From: Croceibacterium aestuarii
Lineage (GTDB): Bacteria; Pseudomonadota; Alphaproteobacteria; Sphingomonadales; Sphingomonadaceae
Assembly (NCBI RefSeq): GCF_030657335.1
Contig: NZ_CP131039.1
Span: 3,178,501-3,242,500, forward strand
Direction of reading: 5' to 3'
Length of the DNA stretch: 64,000 nucleotides
Positions within the stretch are counted from its first letter, which is position 1. Each line of letters begins with the position of its first letter. A model generated the notes under the pieces. The model did no database searches and had not been told where the DNA came from. It saw only the letters and a list, made by a program, of their open reading frames with translations. Positions 23,714 to 31,454 of the stretch are shown here, piece by piece. Position numbers and translations under genes: made by a program.

Positions 23714-24697
23714 ATGAAGACCATGATGTGGCTGCCGGCTGCTGCCGCCGCGCTGATCGCGGCCCCCGCCGCGGCCGGGGACGACACCAACTGCGACCGG
23801 CAGTGTCTGATCGACATGGCCGACGGCTACCTCGCGGCGATGGTCGCGCACGATCCGTCGAAGGCGCCGCTCGGCAAGAACGTAATCATGGTCGAGAACC
23901 TCGAGCGCATAAAGCCGGGCGAAGGCCTGTGGGCCACGCTGACCGGCCCGCCCAGCGGCTTCAAGATTCCCGTCGCCGACCCCATCAGCCAGGAAGTGGG
24001 GGTAATGACGGTGGCCCCCGGCGCCGACGGCAAGCCGATCGAGTTCGCCGTGCGCCTCAAGCGCGCCGGCGGCAAGATCGTCGAGGCCGAGCACCTGATC
24101 GGCAACGCGCTGACGCCCGGCCAGCTGGCCAACCTGCAAGCGCCGCGCCCCGCGCTGCTCAAGCCGGTTCCCTACGAATATGCGGACTCGCGCGGCCGTA
24201 TGATCTGGCTCGGCAAGAGCTATTACGACGCGCTCGACAACGGCAATTCGCAGCAGTCGGCAATGGCCGACGATTGCGAGCGGCGCGAGAACGGTTTCCA
24301 GACCGCGCGCAACCCGATGGTGCGCAGCTCGCCCGGCGGCAGTGGCCAGCTCGACCCGGCCTTCGCCTATCTCGGCGGGCTCGGCTGCGCGGCGCAGATG
24401 GACACCAACATGTGGGAGTACATCAGCAAGATCCATCACCGCCGGGTCGAGATCGCCGACCCGGTGACCGGCCTGGTGTGGGGGCAGAGCCATTTCCAGC
24501 ACGACTTCACCAAGCAGGATTTCGAACTGATCGGCGTACCGGGAATCCCCGTGCGGCACATGGAATTCAAGCCGTTCGATATGCCCGCGGTGCACATCTA
24601 CAAAGTGTGGGGCGGCAAGATTCACGAGATCGAGGCGGTCGGCTGGACCGCGCCCTACAAGTCGCCGAACTGGACCGATCTGACCGGGCAGGAATAG
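23714..24697 (+). CDS. Secreted double-NTF2-fold protein, paralogue 2, 327 aa
   Basis: Signal peptide 1-21 (LPAAAAALIAAPAAAG). Module 1 begins DTNCDRQCLIDMADGYLAAM and contains IKPGEGLWATLTGPPSGFKI. Module 2 contains GKSYYDALDNGNSQQSAMAD, DCERRENGFQTARNP and HHRRVEIADPVTGLVWGQSH. The G-E-G-L-W-x-T and C-x-R-x-E-N-G-x-x-T signatures are shared with paralogues 1 (15841) and 3 (43900), but this one alone is exported, so the family acts on both sides of the inner membrane. Function unknown; a lyase or isomerase without cofactor would suit the fold. Confidence 0.75.
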   Translation: MKTMMWLPAAAAALIAAPAAAGDDTNCDRQCLIDMADGYLAAMVAHDPSKAPLGKNVIMVENLERIKPGEGLWATLTGPPSGFKIPVADPISQEVGVMTVAPGADGKPIEFAVRLKRAGGKIVEAEHLIGNALTPGQLANLQAPRPALLKPVPYEYADSRGRMIWLGKSYYDALDNGNSQQSAMADDCERRENGFQTARNPMVRSSPGGSGQLDPAFAYLGGLGCAAQMDTNMWEYISKIHHRRVEIADPVTGLVWGQSHFQHDFTKQDFELIGVPGIPVRHMEFKPFDMPAVHIYKVWGGKIHEIEAVGWTAPYKSPNWTDLTGQE

Positions 24698-24792
24698 GCC
24701 CGAGCCATAGCCGGCCGGCGCCCGGCCGGTCGCCAGCTTTCGAGCGTTCCTCGTCCACAAAGCCGCCAATCGCTCGCGCCCCAGACGCGAAA

Positions 24793-24821
24793 AGCCCCGC
24801 CGGCGAGTAGCCGGCGGGGCT
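24793..24821 (-). terminator. Bidirectional intrinsic terminator
   Basis: A perfect 12-bp stem AGCCCCGCCGGC / GCCGGCGGGGCT encloses a 5-nt loop. On the minus strand it is followed by TTTTCGC, ending the DUF1097 transcript; on the plus strand CCGTTT follows and it may also stop the convergent transcript from 23714-24697. Confidence 0.8.
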
Positions 24822-24843
24822 CCGTTTCATCCCGATCGCAGGA

Positions 24844-25368
24844 TCAGGCGGGGTCGGCAGTGGCCTCGGCCGAGGGCTCGCCCTTCTTGGTCAGCGCATT
24901 CGCGAGCATTTCCGAAACGTAACCAAACGCCGCGCCGATGATCACCGAGACGATGGTCGGCAAAATGGCCTCGGTCGGCGACATCTCGGCGAGCAGTATC
25001 GGGCCGGCGATGGCGGCAAAACCATAGACGCTGGCCGGAACCGTCGCGAGCAGCGGAATCGCGCTGGCGAGGCAGATCACTGCAGCGCCGAGGCCGACCG
25101 CTACCGGCGCGGCGAGGATGCCAAGCCCTGCCAGCGCACCGCCGGCGAGGATCACCGCGACCATGCCGACGATGGCGCCGAAGCTCATCCCGACGATTGC
25201 CGTCGTGCTCCCCTTGGCCCCACCGCCCGAGTGGAAGTGGCAGCCCCAGGCAATGAACGAAATCCACACCAGGCCCGGCAGGAAGGCGGCAAGCGGGCCG
25301 ACGAACAGCCAGGTGTCGACGACGGCCAGCAGGCCGACGGATACGGCAAGTGCAATCAAAGCAGGCAT
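24844..25368 (-). CDS. DUF1097-family membrane protein, 174 aa
   Basis: A small inner-membrane protein with about five hydrophobic helices, starting MPALIALAVSVGLLAVVDTW and including WISFIAWGCHFHSGG, GMVAVILAGGALAGLGILAA and ILPTIVSVIIGAAFGYVSEM. This matches the DUF1097 (YcdZ-like) pattern; function of the family is not known. ATG at 25368 follows GGGAGAGAG, and upstream in-frame starts have no ribosome site. A perfect 9-bp palindrome lies 16 bp upstream and may be an operator. Confidence 0.75.
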   Translation of the reverse strand: MPALIALAVSVGLLAVVDTWLFVGPLAAFLPGLVWISFIAWGCHFHSGGGAKGSTTAIVGMSFGAIVGMVAVILAGGALAGLGILAAPVAVGLGAAVICLASAIPLLATVPASVYGFAAIAGPILLAEMSPTEAILPTIVSVIIGAAFGYVSEMLANALTKKGEPSAEATADPA

Positions 25369-25383
25369 AGGTCTCTCTCCCCC

Positions 25384-25402
25384 AAAACGACCCGGTCGTT
25401 TT
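25384..25402. promoter_or_regulatory. Palindromic operator candidate AAAACGACC-C-GGTCGTTTT
   Basis: A perfect inverted repeat with 9-bp arms and a single central base lies just upstream of the DUF1097 ribosome site. Its sequence differs from the TAAC-N4-GTTA sites, so another regulator would be expected. Confidence 0.5.
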
Positions 25403-25518
25403 CCCTTTATGCGAGGGCTCTCCAACCCCCGGGCCGTGAGGCTACGCCTCTATTCGGCTTGCGTCCAGCGGCCCTTTGACTTTGTCCGCCAGGGTGAAGT
25501 TCCGGCGAGCACGAGCGA

Positions 25519-26049
25519 TCACACCAGCGCGTAATAGCGCAGCAGGTTGCCGTCCGCCTTCCGCTCGCCGACGCCGATGAAGACGTGCTTGGTCAGCCAG
25601 TCGTGCTTGCCGACTGCGCATTCGAACGTCGGGTTGCCGCGCAAGTAGTACTCGTCGTGCGGGACGGGGGCGCCGTTGTTGAACGCCCAGTCCCGCAGGC
25701 GCGCCATGGTGTCGGGCTTGCGGCCCCACAGGTAGCCCTTGTTATGGAGCAGGATGATCGTCCCGTCGTCCTCTTCGAGCAGGTAGCGGGCATCGAACAC
25801 CGCCACGTCGTCGGGCCGGAAATAGGCGTAGTCGCCGCCCGATCCGGGCACCGCGCGGCCCTTGAGGTTCGGGCCTTCGAAGGTGCCGCCCTTGACCAGC
25901 ACCGCGCTGCGCATGCCGCCGAACGGGTGCGGGGCCATGGTGTAGACCTCGGGGAAGGTCAGGCGCACTTCCATCGCGAATTCGAGCCGCGGGTTATCGA
26001 GCTGCGAATAGGGAGGGTTGAACGGGGTGGTGTCGGAAAATTCTGCCAT
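25519..26049 (-). CDS. DUF3237-domain protein, 176 aa
   Basis: A cytoplasmic beta-barrel protein of the DUF3237 (UPF0311) family: LEFAMEVRLTFPEVYTMAPH, then KGGTFEGPNLKGRAVPGSGG, YAYFRPDDVAVFDARYLLEE and DDGTIILLHNKGYLWGRKPD, ending KHVFIGVGERKADGNLLRYY. All family landmarks (GGTFEGP, DARY-L-D-DG, F-G-G) are present. From memory, unverified, two decarboxylases in phenylcoumaran degradation by Sphingobium SYK-6 carry this domain, which would fit the context. It starts 1 bp after the SDR stop and is the last gene of the GMC oxidoreductase operon. Confidence 0.85.
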   Translation of the reverse strand: MAEFSDTTPFNPPYSQLDNPRLEFAMEVRLTFPEVYTMAPHPFGGMRSAVLVKGGTFEGPNLKGRAVPGSGGDYAYFRPDDVAVFDARYLLEEDDGTIILLHNKGYLWGRKPDTMARLRDWAFNNGAPVPHDEYYLRGNPTFECAVGKHDWLTKHVFIGVGERKADGNLLRYYALV

Positions 26050-26050
26050 G

Positions 26051-26803
26051 TCAGCTCAACTCTATCAGGCCGCCGTCGACCAGGAGGTCGGCGCCGGTAA
26101 TGAAACTCGCATCCTCGCTGGCGAGGAACAGCACCGCCTTGGCGACCTCGTCACTTGTTCCCATCCGGTGCATCGGGATGTTGGCGATCATCATCTCCTT
26201 GAGCCGTTCGACGTCTTCCGGGCCCATGCCGGGATTGCGGTGCAGCAGCGGTGTATCGATCGGCCCGGGGCTGACCATGTTGAGGCGGATTTTCCTTGGC
26301 AGCAGTTCCTTGGCGAAAACCTTCATCGCCATCGCGAGGCCGGCCTTCGCGGCGGCGTAGGTGCCGTTGCCTTCGAGCGGGCCGTGCGCCCCGATGGATC
26401 CGGTGACGACGATCGCCCCGCCCTCGCCCATGATCCGCACCGCCTTCTGCAAGGCGAAGACGCAGCCCTTCAGGTTTATCGAATGGACGTGGTCCCAGTC
26501 GGCCTCGGTAATGCCTTCGAGCGGCGCGAACCCGCCGACGCCGGCATTGATGTAGAGCACGTCGATCCGTCCGTCCGACGCCTCGATCTGCGCCACCACG
26601 TCATCGGTCGCCGCGATGTCGGCGATGTCGGAGCGGTATCCCTTGCCGCCGGGGATCGAGGCTTCGGCATCGGCAATGGTCTTCGGGTCGCGGCCGGTGA
26701 AGTGGACGGTTGCTCCCTCCGCGGCAAACGCCTGCGCAGCCGCGAGCCCCATGCCCGAATTGCCGCCGAGAACGAGCACGACCTTGTCGGTGAAACGGGC
26801 CAT
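26051..26803 (-). CDS. Short-chain dehydrogenase/reductase, 250 aa
   Basis: A classical SDR with VLGGNSGMGLAAAQAFAAEG, an Arg after strand 2 (HFTGRDPK) that suggests NADP(H), INAGVGG in place of NNAG, Ser in VVTGSIGAHGP, Tyr/Lys in YAAAKAG, and SPGPIDTPLL. The C-terminal FITGADLLVDGGLIELS is standard. ATG at 26803 follows GGGAGAAG; a TTG one codon earlier is possible. It is coupled to the DUF3237 gene and separated from the upstream SnoaL-like gene by a REP doublet. Substrate unknown, probably a side-chain ketone or alcohol. Confidence 0.9.
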   Translation of the reverse strand: MARFTDKVVLVLGGNSGMGLAAAQAFAAEGATVHFTGRDPKTIADAEASIPGGKGYRSDIADIAATDDVVAQIEASDGRIDVLYINAGVGGFAPLEGITEADWDHVHSINLKGCVFALQKAVRIMGEGGAIVVTGSIGAHGPLEGNGTYAAAKAGLAMAMKVFAKELLPRKIRLNMVSPGPIDTPLLHRNPGMGPEDVERLKEMMIANIPMHRMGTSDEVAKAVLFLASEDASFITGADLLVDGGLIELS

Positions 26804-26820
26804 CAAACTTCTCCCAACTC

Positions 26821-26910
26821 GTCACCCTGAACTTGTTTCAGGGTCCATGTTCCCACCCGCTCGGTTCGGTCGATGTGGCACGATGGATGCTGCAGCAACT
26901 TCAGCATGAC
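26821..26910. repeat. REP-like inverted doublet, family A (second copy)
   Basis: Unit 1 (26821-26846) has GTCACCCTGAA-CTTG-TTTCAGGGT and unit 2 (26885-26910) has the inverted ATGCTG...CTTCAGCAT ending in GAC. It pairs with the copy at 345-435 and lies inside an operon, between the SnoaL-like gene and the SDR. Confidence 0.75.
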
Positions 26911-26939
26911 GATCGAAATCGGGTGCGAATGCTGCACCA

Positions 26940-27329
26940 TCAAAACGGTCCCAGCGGATTCGGCCCGCCTTCGACAACATCCTGCATCACGTCCCAGTGC
27001 TCGGCGATCATGCCGTCTTCCAGCCGGAACAGGTCCATCACAGCCCAGCCGTTGTCGCCGGGCCAGCGGCGCACGTGGTAGTGCACCGTCACATGGTCGC
27101 CGTCGACGAAAGCGCGCTTGACGTCGTGCACCGCCTGCGGCGTCTGTTTCCGGATCGTGTCGAGGAAGGCCTTGAGCCTTTCGCGGCCCGGCTCGGCCAT
27201 TTGGTTGTGCTGAATGTAATCGGGGCTGATGAAGCGATCGACGGCGCTCGAATCCATCGGGTTGAGCACTTCGGCGAACATTCGCAGCACGAGATCGAGG
27301 TTCTCCTGCTCCTGCGCGGTCCTGCTCAC
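26940..27329 (-). CDS. SnoaL-like NTF2-fold protein, 129 aa
   Basis: A small cytoplasmic SnoaL-like domain: LDLVLRMFAEVLNPMDSSAV, then DRFISPDYIQHNQMAEPGRE, AFVDGDHVTVHYHVRRWPGD and DLFRLEDGMIAEHWDVMQDV. It shares the Y-I/V-Q-H-N and D-G-x-I-A-E-H-W-D motifs with the secreted protein at 4851-5393. Relatives are annotated as predicted aldol-condensation or polyketide-cyclase-like enzymes. GTG at 27329 overlaps the stop of the GMC gene (GTGA), so it is translationally coupled to that oxidoreductase and probably acts on its product. Confidence 0.82.
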   Translation of the reverse strand: MSRTAQEQENLDLVLRMFAEVLNPMDSSAVDRFISPDYIQHNQMAEPGRERLKAFLDTIRKQTPQAVHDVKRAFVDGDHVTVHYHVRRWPGDNGWAVMDLFRLEDGMIAEHWDVMQDVVEGGPNPLGPF

Positions 27330-28969
27330 GCGGCGTCCTTCGCCGCAAGTTCGGCGGCGGGCAGCGACTGGCCGCGGATAAGGTCCGCCGCCTTTTCGCC
27401 GACCATGATGCATGGGATCATCGTGTTTCCACCCGGCACGGTCGGCATGACCGAGGCGTCGGCGATCCGCAGGCCTTCGACGCCGATGACCTTCAGCTCA
27501 CTGTCGACCACAGACTTGTCGCCCATGCCCATCGCGCAGGAACTGGTCGGATGCTGGCCGACGTAGCAGGCGGCGCGCAGATAGGCGTCGAGCTCCTCGT
27601 CCGACTGGACGTCGATGCCCGGTGTCTTTTCCTCGCCGACCAGCTCGGCCATCGGCTCGGTGTTGTAGATTGTCCGTGTCAGCCGGATCGCGTCGCGCAG
27701 TTGCCGCCGGTCGTTCTCGGTGTCGAGAATGTTGAGCGTGACCGCGGCGACTTCGCGGGGATCGGCGCTCTTCAGCTCCACCCAGCCGCGGCTTTCCGGG
27801 TGCAACTGGACGACGCCTGCCCACCAGACGTCCTCCTGCCGCTTCTTGAGACCGGGGAACCAGGTCTGCGCGTCGAAGCGGATCGGGTTGACCATGATCT
27901 GCATGTCGGGCCGGTCGAGCTCGGGCCTGGTCTTGATCACCACGTTGCACGAGTTGACCTGGTAGGTGTTGGTGCCCGTTCCGAATATGGCCCAGCGCAA
28001 GGTGTTCAGCGCCAGCTTGTCCCACCGCAGCTCGTTGAGGAAGGTCACCGGCCGCGTCGCGTGCCATTCGAGGCTGGCGGTCGGATGCTCCTGCAGGTTG
28101 CGCCCGACGCCGGGGCTGTCGTGCAGCACCTCTATGCCATGATCCTTGAGGTGCGCCGCCGGGCCGACGCCCGAGAGCATCAGCAGGTGCGGCGAGTTGT
28201 ACGCCCCGCCCGAAAGGATGACCTCGCGCCGCGCGCGCACGATCTGCGGTCCGTCCGGCGTGTCGATCTCGACGCCGACCGCGCGCTTGCCTTCGAACAC
28301 CACGCGGCGGACGAGCACGCCCGAACGCACGTCGAGGTTCTGCCGGCCGAGCGCGGGGCGGATATAGGCGGTGGCCGCGCTGACCCGGCGGCCGCGCCCG
28401 TCTGCGGTCATCTCTCCGCGCGCGAAGCCGACCGGATCGGCCCCGCCGAGGTCGTCGCTGAGCGGGTAGCCGAGGTTGCGCCCGGTCTCCATCATCCGCT
28501 CGTGGTGCAGCACCGGCAGGTCGATCGACTTGATCCGCACCGGGCCGCCCGCGCCGTGATACGTGCCCTCGCCGCGCCAGGAATCCTCCAGCCGCCGAAA
28601 GTAAGGGAGGACATCGGCGTAGGACCAGCCGCGCGCGCCCATCTGCGCCCACTGGTCATAGTCGCCCGGGTGCCCGCGCATCGCGAACATGCCGTTGATC
28701 GAGCCCGAGCCGCCCATCACCCGTCCGCGCGGCAGCGGCATCTTGCGCCCGTCGAGGTTCGGCTCCGGCTCGGTCCAGTAGGTCCAGTTGAACTCGGGCC
28801 TGGTCATCGCCCTGAGGAACCCGAGCGGCATGCGGATGAACGGGTGATCGTCGCGCCCGCCGGCCTCGAGCAAGAGCACCTGCGTTCCCGGATCCTCGCT
28901 CAGCCGCGAAGCGACGACGCAGCCCGAGCTGCCCGCACCGACGACGATATAATCGAAGCTGTCCGCCAA
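27326..28969 (-). CDS. GMC-family FAD oxidoreductase (alcohol/choline dehydrogenase-like), 547 aa
   Basis: A glucose-methanol-choline flavoenzyme oxidising a primary alcohol. FAD motif DYIVVGAGSSGCVVASRLSE, then PRGRVMGGSGSINGM (GMC signature 1), GAYNSPHLLMLSGVGP (signature 2), and the active-site His in GQHPTSSCAMGM with the second Asn in VPGGNTMIPC. TTG at 28969 is taken as start because GGGAGAAGG lies just upstream and the Rossmann motif begins at residue 6; no ATG is available. It leads a minus-strand operon GMC - SnoaL - SDR - DUF3237. Operator site 4 lies 43 bp before the start. In lignin-dimer pathways such enzymes oxidise the gamma-carbinol; that role here is inference. Confidence 0.9.
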   Translation of the reverse strand: MADSFDYIVVGAGSSGCVVASRLSEDPGTQVLLLEAGGRDDHPFIRMPLGFLRAMTRPEFNWTYWTEPEPNLDGRKMPLPRGRVMGGSGSINGMFAMRGHPGDYDQWAQMGARGWSYADVLPYFRRLEDSWRGEGTYHGAGGPVRIKSIDLPVLHHERMMETGRNLGYPLSDDLGGADPVGFARGEMTADGRGRRVSAATAYIRPALGRQNLDVRSGVLVRRVVFEGKRAVGVEIDTPDGPQIVRARREVILSGGAYNSPHLLMLSGVGPAAHLKDHGIEVLHDSPGVGRNLQEHPTASLEWHATRPVTFLNELRWDKLALNTLRWAIFGTGTNTYQVNSCNVVIKTRPELDRPDMQIMVNPIRFDAQTWFPGLKKRQEDVWWAGVVQLHPESRGWVELKSADPREVAAVTLNILDTENDRRQLRDAIRLTRTIYNTEPMAELVGEEKTPGIDVQSDEELDAYLRAACYVGQHPTSSCAMGMGDKSVVDSELKVIGVEGLRIADASVMPTVPGGNTMIPCIMVGEKAADLIRGQSLPAAELAAKDAA

Positions 28970-29011
28970 AACCTTCTCCCACCGACCGCGATCGGTCCCT
29001 TGCAGCCTTGC

Positions 29012-29023
29012 TAACGCTCGTTA
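29012..29023. promoter_or_regulatory. Operator site 4, TAAC-GCTC-GTTA
   Basis: This has the same 12 bases as site 2, followed by C. It lies between the divergent GMC operon (start 28969) and the NTF2-fold gene (start 29047). Confidence 0.6.
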
Positions 29024-29046
29024 CTATTGTGCGCAAGGAGAGGAAG

Positions 29047-29442
29047 ATGACTCGGCAAGACTACGAGCGTTACGTCGCCGCCTTCAACGCGCGTGACTAC
29101 GACACGGTGTTCGACTTCTACGCCGAGAACCCGCGCATGGCGTTCTTCGGGATCGAGATTGCCACCCGCGATCAGCTCAAGGACTTCTACGGCTTCATGC
29201 ACCGCTACGTGAAGGAAACGGTCGAGATCGAGCGCTTCGCGGCAAGCGACGAACTCGCCGCGGTGGAGGCCAATGTGCGGATCGAGGCGACCGACCACCT
29301 GACTCGGGATATTCTCGATGCGCGGGGGATGCAGCAGTTCTTCCCGATCGCGAAAGGTGACGTGCAGGAAATGCGGCAGTATATTCATTACCACCTCAAG
29401 GACGGGAAGATCGGAAGCGTCGGCTGCGCGCTCGTTGCGTGA
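29047..29442 (+). CDS. SnoaL/NTF2-fold protein, 131 aa
   Basis: A single NTF2-like domain starting YERYVAAFNARDYDTVFDFY, then FFGIEIATRDQLKDFYGFMH, VEIERFAASDELAAVEANVR and MRQYIHYHLKDGKIGSVGCA. The order of helices and strands fits SnoaL. ATG at 29047 follows AGGAGAGG. It is divergent from the GMC operon across operator site 4, so co-expression is likely. Catalytic role unknown. Confidence 0.78.
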   Translation: MTRQDYERYVAAFNARDYDTVFDFYAENPRMAFFGIEIATRDQLKDFYGFMHRYVKETVEIERFAASDELAAVEANVRIEATDHLTRDILDARGMQQFFPIAKGDVQEMRQYIHYHLKDGKIGSVGCALVA

Positions 29443-29465
29443 CCCGTTTTTCACTCTTGCGGTAA

Positions 29466-29481
29466 TTTCGCATACATGAAA
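29466..29481. promoter_or_regulatory. IclR-like operator candidate upstream of the MetE-like gene
   Basis: TTTCG-CATACA-TGAAA lies 33 bp before the GTG start of the MetE-like gene. A similar 16-mer, TTTCG-TCTATA-CGAAG, lies in the divergent ligM/metF spacer at 39334. IclR boxes elsewhere are often TTCG-type imperfect palindromes. Only two copies were found, so this is tentative. Confidence 0.3.
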
Positions 29482-29514
29482 TAACTGCCCTTCTTCTGCA
29501 GGGGGTAAGTTTTC

Positions 29515-30639
29515 GTGATCCGCACCTCCCATGTCGGCAGCCTTCCGCGCGGTCCCGAGCTCGCACCCCTGCTGCTCGCGCGCGACAAGGGCGAGCCCTA
29601 CGACGCTGACGAATTCGATCGCACCGTCCAGGCGGCGGTCGACGAGGCCGTGCGCCGCCAGGTCGAAGCCGGGGTCTCCATTGTCAGCGACGGCGAACTC
29701 GGCAAGGTCGGCTATTCGACCTATGTCATCGAACGGCTCAGCGGCTTCGGCGGGCACACGCCGCGCAAGCCCGCCAGGGATCTCGCGCAGGTCCCGGAGC
29801 TGGCGAAGAAGCTCAGCCACATCATGGGCAGCCAGGAATTCACCCGCGCCTCGGCCATCGACAAGGTCGCCCTGATCAACCTGCAGCCGCTCCACGACGA
29901 CATCCGCCGCTTTCGCGCCGCGCTCGACCGGCATGGAGCGGGCGCGCAGGCATTCATGAATTCGGCCAGCCCGGGGCTCATCACCGCCTTTCAGCCGAAC
30001 CAGTACTACCCCAGCCACGAAGCCTATCTCGCCGATCTCGTCGCGGCCATGCGGCCCGAGTACGAGGCGATCGTCGCAGCGGGGTTCCAGCTCCAGCTCG
30101 ACTGCCCCGACCTCGCGATGAGCCGCCACACCGGGTACCAGGACCTGACCGACGAGGAATTCCTCGCCGTGGCCGAAGCCAACGTCGAAGCGCTCAACGC
30201 GGCGACCGCCGGCATCGCGCCCGAGCAGATGCGCATGCACGTCTGCTGGGGCAATTACGAGGGACCGCACGATTTCGACATCCCGCTCGAAAAGATCATC
30301 GCCGTCGTGCTCAAGGCACGCCCGGCGACGATCCTGTTCGAGGCGGCGAATCCGCGTCACGAGCACGAATGGACGGTGTGGAAACAAGCCGACCTCGCCG
30401 GCAAGGTCCTCGCCCCGGGCCTGGTCGATACCTGTTCCAACTATCTCGAAACCCCCGAGCTGATCGCCCAGCGGATCGAGCGCTTCGCCGCTATCGTCGG
30501 CAAGGATCGCGTGGTCGCCAGCACGGACTGCGGCTTCGGCACGTTCGCCGGTTACGGCAAGATCGACCCCGCGGTCGCCTGGAAGAAGCTCGCCGCGCTG
30601 CGCGCCGGAGCGGATATCGCTGATGGAAGGATCGCCTGA
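29515..30639 (+). CDS. MetE-like cobalamin-independent methyltransferase, 374 aa
   Basis: A zinc methyltransferase related to the C-terminal half of MetE: IRTSHVGSLPRGPELAPLLL, SIVSDGELGKVGYSTYV, then QLQLDCPDLAMSRHTGYQ. Zinc ligands are probably His/Cys in MRMHVCWGNYEG, Glu in ILFEAANPRHEHE and Cys in ASTDCGFGTFAGY. It lacks the N-terminal MetE half, like archaeal MetE, and probably moves a methyl or alkyl group between a folate or other donor and a thiol. GTG at 29515 follows GGGGG. Its stop overlaps the IclR start. Near ligM, metF and folD it may serve as a methyl sink for O-demethylation (inference). Confidence 0.82.
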   Translation: MIRTSHVGSLPRGPELAPLLLARDKGEPYDADEFDRTVQAAVDEAVRRQVEAGVSIVSDGELGKVGYSTYVIERLSGFGGHTPRKPARDLAQVPELAKKLSHIMGSQEFTRASAIDKVALINLQPLHDDIRRFRAALDRHGAGAQAFMNSASPGLITAFQPNQYYPSHEAYLADLVAAMRPEYEAIVAAGFQLQLDCPDLAMSRHTGYQDLTDEEFLAVAEANVEALNAATAGIAPEQMRMHVCWGNYEGPHDFDIPLEKIIAVVLKARPATILFEAANPRHEHEWTVWKQADLAGKVLAPGLVDTCSNYLETPELIAQRIERFAAIVGKDRVVASTDCGFGTFAGYGKIDPAVAWKKLAALRAGADIADGRIA

Positions 30640-31394
30640 TGCCCGCCTCGCCGCCTCTCAACGCCAGCCAGGTCAAGTCGGCCACGCGCACCCTCGACAT
30701 CATCGAGTACGTCGTCGCCCACCCGCGCCCGCTGGTGGCACAGGAAATCGCCACCGCGCTGGGCATTCCGGTGTCGAGCCTGTCGTACCTTCTGGCGACC
30801 CTGGTCGAGCGCGATTACCTGGTCCGTGAAGGGCGTCGCTATTCGCCGGGCAAGGGGCTCGAGAAGCTGCAACTCCACGGCACGCCCTTCTCGCTCGCCG
30901 ACCGCGCCGCGCCTCTGGTGCGCACGCTGCGCCAGCAGCTCGACGAGACCTCCAGCTTCTTCGTCCGCGAGGGCTGGGAGATCGAGGCGCTGGTGACCGA
31001 ATCGAGCCACCAGGCGCTGCGCTATGCCGTGCCGACCGGCGACCGTCTGCCCATGCACGCGCTGGCCAGCGGCAAGGCGTTGCTGGCCGGGCTGAGCGCA
31101 GGCGAACTCGATCGCTATTTCGCCGAGAGCGAACGCCGCAAGTTCACCCCCTCGACGGTCACGGAGGAGAAGGCGATGCGCCGCCAGCTCGACGAGATCC
31201 GCGCCGGCGGGTTCGCCACCACCGACGAGGAATTCAGCCTCGGCATCGTCGGCATCGGGCGGATGGTGACGATCGCCGGCGAGCCCGCCGGGTCGCTTTC
31301 GGTCGCCATCCCCAAGGTTCGTTGCGACGAGGCCATGCGCCAGCGGGTGATGGACATGCTGGCGCGCACCGCAGAGCTGCTCGACAGCGCCTGA
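30639..31394 (+). CDS. IclR-family transcriptional regulator, 251 aa
   Basis: The N-terminal winged helix shows SATRTLDIIEYVVAHPRPLV, AQEIATALGIPVSSLSYLLA and LVERDYLVREGRRYSPG. The C-terminal effector domain shows ALRYAVPTGDRLPMHALASG, KALLAGLS and GGFATTDEEFSLGIVGIGRM, which is the IclR signature. ATG overlaps the MetE-like stop (TGATG), so it is coupled to that gene. IclR proteins often control aromatic catabolism with a pathway intermediate as ligand. Confidence 0.9.
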   Translation: MPASPPLNASQVKSATRTLDIIEYVVAHPRPLVAQEIATALGIPVSSLSYLLATLVERDYLVREGRRYSPGKGLEKLQLHGTPFSLADRAAPLVRTLRQQLDETSSFFVREGWEIEALVTESSHQALRYAVPTGDRLPMHALASGKALLAGLSAGELDRYFAESERRKFTPSTVTEEKAMRRQLDEIRAGGFATTDEEFSLGIVGIGRMVTIAGEPAGSLSVAIPKVRCDEAMRQRVMDMLARTAELLDSA

Positions 31395-31454
31395 GCCCGG
31401 ACAAAAAACCCATGGCCCCTCGACCGCGACGCGCGATGGGGTAAATGGTTGGGC

